Below are positions 16,592 through 24,989 of a stretch of 29,876 nt of DNA, one piece after another. Position 1 is the stretch's first letter. Every line of letters starts with the position of its first letter. The DNA is from Tannerellaceae bacterium. Its GTDB lineage: Bacteria > Bacteroidota > Bacteroidia > Bacteroidales > Tannerellaceae. The notes beneath the pieces were generated by a model, which saw only the letters and a list, made by a program, of their open reading frames with translations, searched no databases and was not told where the DNA came from. The translations under genes and the position numbers were made by a program. The stretch is from positions 1 through 29,876 of the forward strand of contig JAISMW010000077.1 in assembly GCA_031276545.1 (NCBI GenBank), read 5' to 3'.

Positions 16592-18682
16592 ATGAACAAA
16601 ACGATAACCTACGCAATGATGCCGATGTCCGTATTATTATGGGAAGCCTGTACACAGGATAAAGCAAATGAATCCGCGCCGCTGATCGGGAGACCGCAGA
16701 TTGAAGTAACCCACACCGTCATGACGCCGGAAGTGCTTTACAGCCTGCCCCGGGTGAGCGAGGCCACTCTTTCGCCCGACGGCAGCAAAGTGCTCTACGG
16801 TGTAACCTTTATCAGTATCGAACAGAACAAAGGAAACCGGGAACTGTTTGTGGTCAACTCCGACGGTAGCGGCAAACAGCAGATTACACAAACCCCCGTC
16901 AGCGAACAGAACGCCGTCTGGATTCACGGAGGCAGCGAAATCGCGTTCCTGTCCGGCGAAAGCGGCAGTTCGCAGATATGGATCATGCAGGCCGACGGTA
17001 CCAACCGGCGACAGGCAAGCCACAGGGAAGGCGGCATCCACGGTTTCATCTTCTCGCCCGACGAAACCGGCGTCCTTTTCTTTGGCGACATTAAATACGG
17101 AGAGCGAACCTCGGACAAATATCCCGATCTGCCGAAAGCCACCGGACGCATCGTGGATGATTTGATGTATAAGCACTGGGACGAATGGGTAGAAACCGTC
17201 CCGCATCCCTTTGTGGCCTCTTTCGACGGATCCACCGTAGGGGATGCGACAGACATCCTGGAAGGAGAACCCTTTGAATGTCCGATGAAACCGTTCGGCG
17301 GAACAGAAGACCTGGCCTGGAGCCCCGACGGGAAACAGATAGCATATTCCTGCCGGAAAAAGACAGGCATGGACTACGCCCTGTCTACCAATTCGGATAT
17401 CTATATATATAATGTAGAGACAAAGGAAACCCGCAACCTGACGGAGGGCATGACGGGCTACGACACCGCGCCGCAATTCTCGCCCGACGGTAAATACATC
17501 GCCTGGATCAGTCAGGAACGCGACGGGTACGAATCCGACAAGAAGCGACTGTTCGCAGCCGATCTGTCCACCGGCGAAAAGCTGTATCTCACCTCCGCAT
17601 TCGATTACAATACCGATGCCATCCGATGGTTGCCCGACAGCCGGTCGCTCTTTTTCATCGCCTGCAAGGAAGCGCTTACGCATATATGGCAGATCGGACT
17701 GGACGGGCAAATCCGGCAAATCACCTCCGGACAATACGATTATACCGGAATGGATACCGCCGCAGGAAAGCTGGTAGCTGTCCGTCAGTCGATGGAATAC
17801 CCGCCGGAAGTGTTTGCCGTAGATACGGAGACCGGAGTGGCTACCGAAATCAGCTTCGAGAATAAAGAAGTTTTCGACCGGCTGACCCTCGCCAAATCGG
17901 AACCCCGATGGATTGAAACCACAGACGGAAAGCAGATGCTGACCTGGATTGTCTACCCGCCGGACTTCGACCCGAACAAAAAATACCCCGCCCTACTCTA
18001 CTGCCAGGGAGGCCCGCAAAGCACCGTCAGCCAGTTCTGGAGTTATCGCTGGAATATGCAAATCATGGCGGCTAACGGCTATATCATTGTAGCCCCCAAC
18101 CGGCGGGGACTGCCGGGATTCGGACAGGAATGGCTGGAACAAATCAGCGGCGACTACGGCGGACAGAACATGAAGGATTATTTCTCGGCTATCGACGCCA
18201 TGGCAAAGGAACCCTACGTGGATGCCGACCGCCTCGGAGCCGTCGGTGCAAGCTACGGCGGCTTCTCCGTATACTGGCTGGCGGGGAATCATCAGAAACG
18301 CTTCAAGGCCTTTGTGGCTCACGCGGGAATCTTCAACCTGGAGCAGCAATACCTGGAAACCGAAGAAATGTGGTTCGCCAACTGGGATTTGGGAGGCGCT
18401 TACTGGGACAGGAGCAACGCCACGGCACAACGATCGTTCGACAATTCGCCTCACCGCTTTATTGATAAATGGGATACGCCCATCCTGATTACGCACGGCG
18501 AACTGGACTACCGTATTCTTGCCTCGCAGGGTATGAGCGCCTTCAATGCCGCCAAGCTGCGGGGTATTCCCGCCGAGATGCTTATCTTCCCCAACGAAAA
18601 CCACTGGATAGCACAGCCGCAGAACGCTGTCCTCTTCCAGCGCGTATTCTTTGGCTGGTTAGACAGATGGCTGAAGAATTAA
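16592..18682 (+). CDS. Dipeptidyl-peptidase 5-like S9 serine peptidase
   Basis: This prolyl-oligopeptidase-family (S9) enzyme most resembles Porphyromonas DPP5, which releases dipeptides from peptide N-termini in the periplasm. The 696 residues comprise a signal peptide, a seven-bladed-propeller-like part with repeated SPDG motifs (LSPDGSKVLY, WSPDGKQIAY, FSPDGKYIAW) and a C-terminal alpha/beta hydrolase. The catalytic triad is S554 (GASYGGFS), D639 (GELDYRIL) and H671 (NENHW). The spacings of 85 and 32 residues equal those of P. gingivalis DPP5. Cys20 near the end of the signal peptide (LLWEAC) could be lipidated, but the residues before it are atypical. The stop lies 3 bp from that of the convergent aldolase gene. 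Confidence 0.92.
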   Translation: MNKTITYAMMPMSVLLWEACTQDKANESAPLIGRPQIEVTHTVMTPEVLYSLPRVSEATLSPDGSKVLYGVTFISIEQNKGNRELFVVNSDGSGKQQITQTPVSEQNAVWIHGGSEIAFLSGESGSSQIWIMQADGTNRRQASHREGGIHGFIFSPDETGVLFFGDIKYGERTSDKYPDLPKATGRIVDDLMYKHWDEWVETVPHPFVASFDGSTVGDATDILEGEPFECPMKPFGGTEDLAWSPDGKQIAYSCRKKTGMDYALSTNSDIYIYNVETKETRNLTEGMTGYDTAPQFSPDGKYIAWISQERDGYESDKKRLFAADLSTGEKLYLTSAFDYNTDAIRWLPDSRSLFFIACKEALTHIWQIGLDGQIRQITSGQYDYTGMDTAAGKLVAVRQSMEYPPEVFAVDTETGVATEISFENKEVFDRLTLAKSEPRWIETTDGKQMLTWIVYPPDFDPNKKYPALLYCQGGPQSTVSQFWSYRWNMQIMAANGYIIVAPNRRGLPGFGQEWLEQISGDYGGQNMKDYFSAIDAMAKEPYVDADRLGAVGASYGGFSVYWLAGNHQKRFKAFVAHAGIFNLEQQYLETEEMWFANWDLGGAYWDRSNATAQRSFDNSPHRFIDKWDTPILITHGELDYRILASQGMSAFNAAKLRGIPAEMLIFPNENHWIAQPQNAVLFQRVFFGWLDRWLKN

Positions 18683-18685
18683 AGT

Positions 18686-19744
18686 CTATGCAATCGTAAT
18701 ATCAGGATCCAGATAGACGTCCTGAATGGTGTGGAGTATTTCAATAGCTTCGCCCACCGGTTTATCAAAAATTTCTTCTCCCCCCATTAGCCCCATGCCG
18801 CCGGCGCGTTTATTCACAATGGCGGCAATGAGGGCTTCCCTCAACGTAAACGTTTCGTGCGGCGCGCCGTACGAATGAATCAGGCCGGTGCGTCCCATAT
18901 ATCCGTTCGCCACCTGGTAGCGGCACAGATCGATCGGGTGCCCGGTCATCAGTTCCGCGTAGGTTCTGGGGCTGTACGGCGCATGGTTCATCGCGGGAAA
19001 GCCGCCGTTCACCGCCGGGAACCGCTGTTTGACGATATCCGCCCGGAGCGTCACCCCCAGATGATTGGCCTGTCCGGCAAGATCGGCGGCTGTATGATAA
19101 TCCGTCCCGTCTTTATGGAAGCGGCCGTTTTGCAGATCGCACCAGAGCACCGTGGCCATCCCCAGTTCGTGGGCGTATGCAAATGCGTCGGCTATGGCGG
19201 GCAACTGTCGTTGCCCTTCCCCGGATCCGAAACAGATGGAGGCTCCCGTTGCGGTAGCGCCCATATTCCAGGCTTCTTTTACGGTGCCGAATACGGTCTG
19301 ACGGGATGAGGTCGGAAAGGTGAGGCTTTCGGAATGGTTTATTTTCACGATGAAGGGTATCCGGTGTGCATACTTGCGCGCCGTCATCCCCAGTACGCCG
19401 AAGGTGGACGCCACCGCACTGCATCCCCCCTCTATGGCCAGACGGATGATATGCTCCGGGTCGAAATACTGCGGGTTCGAGGCAAAAACAGCGCCTGCCG
19501 TATGCTCTGCACCCAGGACGGCCGGCAATATGGACAGATACCCCGTACCGGCCAGCCGTCCGTGTCCGAACAGCGTGTGCAGGCTTTTCAGCGTCCGGAT
19601 ATTCCTGTCCGAATGAAGCCATACCTCCTCCACAGTGTCGGGAGAAGGTATGTGTATAAGCGATTTGCGGATGGTCTTGCAGGTGTGGTGCAGGTAGTAA
19701 TCCGCTTCACAACCCAGCAGGGCGGCTATTTTCGGCGTCATCAT
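18686..19744 (-). CDS. fbaB: Fructose-bisphosphate aldolase, class I (DhnA/FbaB type)
   Basis: This Schiff-base aldolase carries out the same reaction as the class II enzyme at 7962-8957 but does not need metal. From the chosen ATG it has 352 residues. Conserved segments are GHGRLAGTGYLSILP, YFDPEHIIRLAIEGGC, KYAHRIPFIVKINHSE, GQANHLGV and the C-terminal NKRAGGMGLMGGEEIF. The Schiff-base lysine is most likely K239 in ADIVKQRFP, next to the E. coli FbaB lysine by number. The frame is open upstream to 19855, but that part lies inside the reductase gene. The ATG at 19744 sits 7 bp after that gene's stop and fits the family start. Confidence 0.92.
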   Translation of the reverse strand: MMTPKIAALLGCEADYYLHHTCKTIRKSLIHIPSPDTVEEVWLHSDRNIRTLKSLHTLFGHGRLAGTGYLSILPAVLGAEHTAGAVFASNPQYFDPEHIIRLAIEGGCSAVASTFGVLGMTARKYAHRIPFIVKINHSESLTFPTSSRQTVFGTVKEAWNMGATATGASICFGSGEGQRQLPAIADAFAYAHELGMATVLWCDLQNGRFHKDGTDYHTAADLAGQANHLGVTLRADIVKQRFPAVNGGFPAMNHAPYSPRTYAELMTGHPIDLCRYQVANGYMGRTGLIHSYGAPHETFTLREALIAAIVNKRAGGMGLMGGEEIFDKPVGEAIEILHTIQDVYLDPDITIA

Positions 19745-19751
19745 GGCGGTT

Positions 19752-20636
19752 TTATCCACGGGTAATCCGTGCCACACGGTCGACGGCATCGTCCATCTGG
19801 GCGATAGTCTCCATTCCGAGGGTCGTGCAGTGTACATGTCCTTCCGTAAAGGCAAACTGCAGTGAACGTTCGCGCTCTTCGTCCGTCACGTTGGAGCCTT
19901 CGCCGAAAATCTTCATCCCGATAATTCCCTTTCCGTTCGCACGGGCTTTGCCCAGTAGCGCCTTAATGGCTTCCGGCGTCCCGTCCATCTTGCTCTGGAA
20001 AGGATTGATTCGGGCCATGATGACGTCCACCCACGGCGATTCCGCCGCTTCCGCCAGCGCATCGTAGCTGTGGCAGGATACGCCTACGGTCTTCACGATG
20101 CCGTCCTGTTTGGCTCTCGAAAGACCGTCGGTATAATGCTTTCGGCTTTCCGTCCACCCGCCGCTCATCATACAGTGCATCAGCAGAATGTCGAAATAAT
20201 CCGTACCCACTTCCCGGCGGAAGCGATCCAGCGTTTTTGACACCGGCTCTATCTGCGCCGAGCCGGGTTCCTGCGTCCACATCTTAGAAAGCAGGGTGAT
20301 GTTTTCGCGCGGAATACTTTTGATAGCTTCCGCCACAAATGGATGCGACCCGTAGCCGTCGGCCATATCATAGAAGCGGACACCCTGCTCGTAGGCATGG
20401 TGTGCCAGCCGGATGAACTTCTCCATACCCAGCCGGGTCTGGTTCGACGAACGCCCGTACCCTATCGATCCCGTACCCATCGCCATGCGCGATACCGTCA
20501 GCCCGCTGTTCCCCAACTGAACCTTGCCGACCCTTGCATCCGAAGGGGAATGCATCCCGTTTGCCATCGTGGCACGAAGTGTGGATAAACCGGCCATACC
20601 GGCCACACCTACCTTAAGAAAAACTCGTCTGTCCAT
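19752..20636 (-). CDS. Aldo/keto reductase with twin-arginine signal
   Basis: The 294-residue protein begins with a Tat signal (DRRVFLK with R3 and R4, then a hydrophobic stretch to about residue 25), so it should be exported folded to the periplasm or cell envelope. The aldo/keto reductase fold is clear: KVQLGNSGLTVSRMAMGTG at the start and the catalytic tetrad D90, Y95 (FYDMADGYG), K118 (LLSKMW) and H154 (LLMHCM). The GVSCHSYDALAEA strand follows. The substrate is unknown. It is the gene before class I aldolase (7-bp gap), an odd pairing, because the aldolase is cytoplasmic. No clear promoter box lies in the 99 bp after the SNF2 gene, so all three may be co-transcribed. Confidence 0.9.
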   Translation of the reverse strand: MDRRVFLKVGVAGMAGLSTLRATMANGMHSPSDARVGKVQLGNSGLTVSRMAMGTGSIGYGRSSNQTRLGMEKFIRLAHHAYEQGVRFYDMADGYGSHPFVAEAIKSIPRENITLLSKMWTQEPGSAQIEPVSKTLDRFRREVGTDYFDILLMHCMMSGGWTESRKHYTDGLSRAKQDGIVKTVGVSCHSYDALAEAAESPWVDVIMARINPFQSKMDGTPEAIKALLGKARANGKGIIGMKIFGEGSNVTDEERERSLQFAFTEGHVHCTTLGMETIAQMDDAVDRVARITRG

Positions 20637-20735
20637 TTTGCTTACATTATTAGTTGCTTACTTATTAGTATACGGATTGGATGAAGGCTCCCAAGATACT
20701 CATTATTCCCGACAACGGCCGGCATCCTCCGGTTT

Positions 20736-23183
20736 TTATTTTCCGAATCCCTTCAGCAGGTTTCCCACCAGGCGAAACACATTACTCACCGTCTCCTCGC
20801 TCTCCACCGGAATTTTCAGATGCATCCGGCCGGTCTTTCCGTCTTTCTCCACCAGAGAATGCACCAGGCGTTCGGTGGCTTCTTCGGACGACAGCGTTTC
20901 GGCCAGTCCGCTGAGGAAAGCAAATCCCTGCGTAATCAGTTCCGAAGCCTCGTCTACCGGTTTCACATCGTCGTCTCCGGGGATCTCAAACTCTTCCGGA
21001 TTGCCTGCCGTATCCGGCAGGGAGGCTTCGGTTTGCGCCGCGTCGCGCATCTCCGAACAGGCCTCTTCGTCCGAAATAACGGCCGGCGGGGCGACTTCAT
21101 CCGCCTGAACGGTCATCTGTTCCACATCTTTCATAAAGGTGTTGAATTTGCTGTCGCTCAGAAAAACCGCACTCTCGCCCCGGTCGAGAATACCCTCTGC
21201 CAGCGAAGATTTGAACTGAAGCACCGAAAGCATACGCTCTTCAATCGTATTGGCCGACACAAAATTGATCACCGAAACGCGGCGCTTCTGCCCCATACGA
21301 TGGATGCGGGCGATGCGCTGCTCCAGCACCGCCGGATTCCAGGGAATGTCCATATTGATAATCAGCGAAGCGGCCTGAAGATTCAAGCCGGTACTTCCGG
21401 CATCGGTCGACAGGAATACGCGACAGGTATCGGACTGTCCGAACCGGTCAAACAGCGCTTTGCGGTCTTTGCCCGGCACACCGCCATGAAGGTATTCATA
21501 TTCAATACCGGCCGCATCCAGTTCCTGCGCGATGATCCGCGTCATGCGCTCCCACTGGCTGAACACCACGGCCTTCTCCCCGTTGCCTTCGAAATATTCC
21601 GACAGAATATGCATCAGCTCTCCGATTTTCGTATCGTGCCGCGTCTTTTGGTCGAACAGGTATGTACTGTCGCACGACATCCGCATCCGGTTCAGATTAA
21701 TCAGCAGTCGCTGGCGGTCTTTCTCCGGCAGAAAACCCAGCCGCCGCCATTTGCTCACTAACTGCCCCACCAAATCCTGACATTCCGTATGGATATCCAT
21801 CTGCTGAACGGTCATCGGCACAAAAAGGTGCTTGTCCATGCGGTCGGGAAGCTGCAGGAGCACCTCGCTCTTACGTCGCCGCTTCACCACGTCAGCCAAC
21901 TGTACCCCGATTTCATCCAGATGCCGGTAGCCGACGGTTTTCCCCGTTTCGTTTCTCACCTGGTAATAATCCAGAAACCGGTAGTACGGCCCCAGCACGT
22001 AGGGATTCACAAACTGTACGATGGAATACAGTTCTTCTATTTTATTTTCCAGAGGCGTCCCGGTCAGCACCACGCAGTAGGGCGTCTGTATTTTCTTGAC
22101 GGACTGCGCCACTTTGGTCTTCCGGTTCTTGATGCGCTGCGCTTCGTCCAGCACCACTATATCGTAATGCTGAGAAAGAATCTCCCTGACATCGTTCGCC
22201 ACCGTATGATAGGACACAATCTTGTAGAAATCCTCCTGTGCATACTGCTTCCAGCGGACATGCGGCGCTCCTTCTATCACCAGCGCACGGTCGCCGGTGA
22301 ACCGTTTTATTTCGCTTTCCCACTGGTATTTCAGCGAAGTGGGACAGACAATCAGCACCCTTTCCAGTCCCAGCTCTTTGCGAAACATCTGGCAGGCGCC
22401 TATGGCCTGGATCGTTTTGCCCAGCCCCATCTCGTCGGCAATCAGACTACGCCCCTTCTCGAAAGCAAAGCGGATACCTTCCTGCTGATACGGAAAAAGC
22501 GTCGCACGCACCAGCCTGTCGAAACCGTCGTACTGCGAGGCAATCAGCCTGCGGCGCCCGGCTTCGCGCAGCTCCAGTACAAAATGCAGCGCATCGGGAT
22601 AGCAGCGAAATGCTGGATCTATGCTTTGCGCTTCCTGCAAAAACTCCTCGAAATGCTCTATGGCCCCGGGGCGAAGCGTATGCTCCCCGTCGAAATACGC
22701 CTCCGCCAGACGGGCAAACGCATCCCGATGGTCTTCACCCATACGGATTTTCACTTCCCTCCCGTTCTTATACGACAGGTAGACCGAGGTATAGGCCGGA
22801 ATATATTCCCTGTTCTCCAATCCTTTTCCGCCATGCTGTGTCAGATGATACACCACTGCCTCCAGGTGCTTGCAAGTCCCCAGTCGATTGGTTTTAAAGT
22901 CCGGACAGGAGCAGAAATTCATCGGACTCTCCAATCCCCGGAAAGCCACCTTGTAGCAATTACCCGTTTCGGGATTCCTTACCCTGTAGTCGCCAAAAGA
23001 AGAACCGGGCGCATCCGGTTTTTCGATCTCGAACAGTCTGTTCTCGGCAAACTGTTTACGAAGCGCCTTTTGCCAGGCTTCCGTCGACATATCTTCAGGC
23101 TTATAATGATAAGGCACAGCCGGAGCAGCAGCCTTCGCCCCTTTTTTCCCGGGTTTCTTTTTTTCAGTGGATGTTGTTTTCAT
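20736..23183 (-). CDS. SNF2-family helicase with N-terminal SWIM zinc finger
   Basis: This large ATP-dependent DNA translocase has 815 residues. Residues 1-25 are basic. A SWIM-type zinc site follows at C91, C93, C104 and H106 (FCSCPDF...TCKHLE). The SNF2 ATPase lobes come next: Walker A DEMGLGKT at about 250-257, DEAQ at 346-349, TGTPLEN, STDAGSTGLNLQAA and QRIARIHRMGQKR. The tail is acidic. Bacterial SWIM-SNF2 proteins are linked to transcription recycling or chromosome remodelling, but the role here is unproven. A longer frame begins at 23210, but a perfect -7 box overlaps that codon, so I chose the second ATG at 23183 (MKTTSTEKKKPG). Confidence 0.92.
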   Translation of the reverse strand: MKTTSTEKKKPGKKGAKAAAPAVPYHYKPEDMSTEAWQKALRKQFAENRLFEIEKPDAPGSSFGDYRVRNPETGNCYKVAFRGLESPMNFCSCPDFKTNRLGTCKHLEAVVYHLTQHGGKGLENREYIPAYTSVYLSYKNGREVKIRMGEDHRDAFARLAEAYFDGEHTLRPGAIEHFEEFLQEAQSIDPAFRCYPDALHFVLELREAGRRRLIASQYDGFDRLVRATLFPYQQEGIRFAFEKGRSLIADEMGLGKTIQAIGACQMFRKELGLERVLIVCPTSLKYQWESEIKRFTGDRALVIEGAPHVRWKQYAQEDFYKIVSYHTVANDVREILSQHYDIVVLDEAQRIKNRKTKVAQSVKKIQTPYCVVLTGTPLENKIEELYSIVQFVNPYVLGPYYRFLDYYQVRNETGKTVGYRHLDEIGVQLADVVKRRRKSEVLLQLPDRMDKHLFVPMTVQQMDIHTECQDLVGQLVSKWRRLGFLPEKDRQRLLINLNRMRMSCDSTYLFDQKTRHDTKIGELMHILSEYFEGNGEKAVVFSQWERMTRIIAQELDAAGIEYEYLHGGVPGKDRKALFDRFGQSDTCRVFLSTDAGSTGLNLQAASLIINMDIPWNPAVLEQRIARIHRMGQKRRVSVINFVSANTIEERMLSVLQFKSSLAEGILDRGESAVFLSDSKFNTFMKDVEQMTVQADEVAPPAVISDEEACSEMRDAAQTEASLPDTAGNPEEFEIPGDDDVKPVDEASELITQGFAFLSGLAETLSSEEATERLVHSLVEKDGKTGRMHLKIPVESEETVSNVFRLVGNLLKGFGK

Positions 23184-23207
23184 TATTCTTTTTATGAGAT
23201 GACTCCG

Positions 23208-23215
23208 CAAATATA
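23208..23215 (-). promoter_or_regulatory. -7 promoter box for the SNF2 gene
   Basis: On the minus strand this reads TATATTTG, an exact match to TAnnTTTG, 25 bp upstream of the chosen ATG. It rules out the first in-frame ATG, which it overlaps. Confidence 0.6.
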
Positions 23216-23234
23216 CATTGTTTTACTCACAACG

Positions 23235-23563
23235 TGAGTTCGACGTAAGGGAAAGGCGGCAATACTGGACTCCTCCATCGCTTGGAACAATTGATTTGAG
23301 GCAATAAAAGTTTGCCTTTTCGACTGAAGTCGGAAGTCTTATCGCCGCCAGGTTTGCCTTTCCGACTGAAAACAAAAGGCTGATCGCCGCCAGATTTGAC
23401 TTTTCCGAAAAAAGGGAAAGCTGATCGCCGTCCGATTTGACTTTTCCGAAAAAAGGGAAAGCTGATCGCCGTCCGATTTGACTTTTCCGAAAAAAGGGAA
23501 AGCCGATCGCCGCCGGGTTTGACTCTTCATAGGTAATAAATAAGGGTTCTTACGTCGAACTCA
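23235..23563. repeat. Repeat element bounded by a 15-bp inverted repeat
   Basis: TGAGTTCGACGTAAG at 23235-23249 is the perfect reverse complement of CTTACGTCGAACTCA at 23549-23563. The 329-bp span between the outer ends holds the 41-bp tandem array and no protein-coding frame. A 14-bp part of the right end (GTCGAACTCAGGTT) occurs again at 357-370. It may be a non-autonomous mobile element or a dispersed regulatory repeat; no target duplication is obvious. Confidence 0.6.
23299..23530. repeat. 41-bp tandem repeat array, about five and a half copies
   Basis: Units begin with ATCGCCG at 23341, 23383, 23424, 23465 and 23506, with lengths of 42, 41, 41 and 41 bp. A degenerate unit precedes (about 23299-23340) and the last is partial. 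Units at 23424 and 23465 differ at a single base. Each middle unit contains a small hairpin (CTTTTCC pairing with GGGAAAG). The period is not a multiple of three, and unit lengths vary, so the 63-codon minus-strand frame through it is not a gene. Confidence 0.85.
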
Positions 23564-23850
23564 GGTTCACACAAACTTAGTACGGAGAGAAGTCGGCCGT
23601 CATCCGGAAAATACCGTATTGCCGACAGGTGCCGGGCGGCGGATCCGGCTTTGCTTCGTAACAGCTTGCAGCAGCCTCGCGTGGGGGAGGGTTTCGCGGA
23701 GGAATGTTGCAAAAGGCTGGAATCGGGAGAAGTTGGCTTTCTATTTTATATAGGGAATGGATTGAAAACTCTACGTGTTTTTGCGTGCGAAGATGGAAAA
23801 TGGGTAACAAAAAAGCCTCTTTCGTAAATAATTATCTCCTGCCACAGCTA
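23564..23850. other. Non-coding stretch between repeat element and fimbrillin promoter
   Basis: Several short open frames cross this 290-bp stretch, but none has a plausible start, composition or family match. I recognise no RNA gene or terminator here. It could be decayed coding sequence, but nothing in it shows that. Confidence 0.5.
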
Positions 23851-23858
23851 TACCTTTG
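23851..23858 (+). promoter_or_regulatory. -7 promoter box of the fimbrillin genes
   Basis: TACCTTTG matches TAnnTTTG exactly and lies 77 bp before the ATG at 23936. No good -33 TTTG is at the usual distance, which is consistent with dependence on an activator. Confidence 0.5.
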
Positions 23859-23935
23859 CATTTGAAATCGAATGTGCGGTTTCTTTTATTGATTCCAATG
23901 TTCTAATGTGTATATTAATTGTACAACGAATAAAT

Positions 23936-24973
23936 ATGATACGATTCATTCTGCTTACATACGTTTTTTGTCTTGCCTTTACATCCTGTGTTTCCGACGA
24001 AGAAATACGCCCGGACAGCGGCGGAAGCCCTGCAGACAGTGAAGCTCGCGTGAGCTTCTCGCTCATGCTTTCTCCGGGGTCGCAGACGCAGACGCGCGCA
24101 CTGAGCGAAGCCGACGAGAATGCTATCTATACGGTGCGGCTGCTGCTGTTCAGGGAAATCAGCGGACAAATGGTGTATCAGTTTGGTATGGACAGAGACA
24201 GTATCCGGACAGTTTCACCTCTTCAGAAGGTGGTGGAAACAAGCCTCCCTGCCGGTACTTACGACGTCGTTTTCCTGGCCAATGCCAAGGATATTATAAA
24301 CAGTTGCCCCGTCGCTCCGGGCTATACAAAGGAAGAGGTGCTCGACGCGCTGGTGGAGACGAATACCGGCAAGTGGAAGCGCAATGCCATCCCCATGTGG
24401 GGGCAGATAGAGGGACTGACGGTGAACGTCGAAACAGGTGTCGGCAGGCAGAATCCGGTGGATATGATCCGCATGATGGCCAAAATTGACGTGGAGGTGG
24501 ATGCTTCGGCAGCCGCCGACTTCACCCTTACCGAGATTCTGCTCTACAACGCCAGTTCGCGGGGATCCCTGGCGCCCAACCTGATCAATCCGGCGCAACC
24601 GGCACAGCCTGCCGGAGCGGGGGGATACGGCAGGATGACCGCACCGCTGCGGTACGATGCTGCCGACGGCGTAACGGCACGCGAATGCAAACGGGCTATC
24701 TATGTCTACGAAGCGCCGGCCGGAACGGGCGTCGGCGGGACGGACAATATCTGCCTCGTGATAGGCGGACGCTATCAGGGCGCCGTCACGACGTACTACC
24801 GCGTGGACTTTACGGGCAAGTCCGGCGGCCAGTCCGCATTCCTCCCGCTGCTGCGCAACAATTACTATCCGGTGAAGATAGTCAGCGTGAGCGGCATCGG
24901 CAGCAGTACCCCGGAGACCGCCCTCAATACGCCGCCGACCCATCTGCGTTCCGGCAGCATAAACTATAACTAA
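23936..24973 (+). CDS. FimA/Mfa-type fimbrillin lipoprotein 1
   Basis: The 345-residue protein is of the fimbrillin superfamily that forms type V pili of Bacteroidales. It starts with a lipoprotein signal ending in LAFTSC (Cys17). A possible arginine cleavage site follows in TQTRALSEAD, where gingipain-like proteases would release the mature subunit. Family landmarks are SLPAGTYDVVFLANAKDI, NTGKWKRNAIPMWG, MIRMMAKIDVEV, YVYEAPAGTG, YYRVDF and LPLLRNNYYPVKI. It is a paralogue of the next gene but ends (INYN) exactly where the paralogue continues INILSWNN, so the last strand is missing or replaced. The longer frame from 23906 would spoil the signal peptide. The next gene begins 16 bp later. Confidence 0.85.
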   Translation: MIRFILLTYVFCLAFTSCVSDEEIRPDSGGSPADSEARVSFSLMLSPGSQTQTRALSEADENAIYTVRLLLFREISGQMVYQFGMDRDSIRTVSPLQKVVETSLPAGTYDVVFLANAKDIINSCPVAPGYTKEEVLDALVETNTGKWKRNAIPMWGQIEGLTVNVETGVGRQNPVDMIRMMAKIDVEVDASAAADFTLTEILLYNASSRGSLAPNLINPAQPAQPAGAGGYGRMTAPLRYDAADGVTARECKRAIYVYEAPAGTGVGGTDNICLVIGGRYQGAVTTYYRVDFTGKSGGQSAFLPLLRNNYYPVKIVSVSGIGSSTPETALNTPPTHLRSGSINYN

Positions 24974-24989
24974 TCATACATCCAAAGAA

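Noticed and set aside
16592..16660. Lipoprotein signal on the dipeptidyl-peptidase
   Set aside because: The residues before Cys20 (W, E, A) do not fit a normal lipobox; a plain signal peptide is more likely, so lipidation is not claimed.
23339..23530. 63-codon minus-strand frame through the 41-bp array
   Set aside because: The repeat period is not a multiple of three and one unit differs in length, so the frame is not maintained as protein.
23299..23530. CRISPR array
   Set aside because: Units are contiguous 41-bp tandem repeats with no unique spacers, and no cas genes are nearby.
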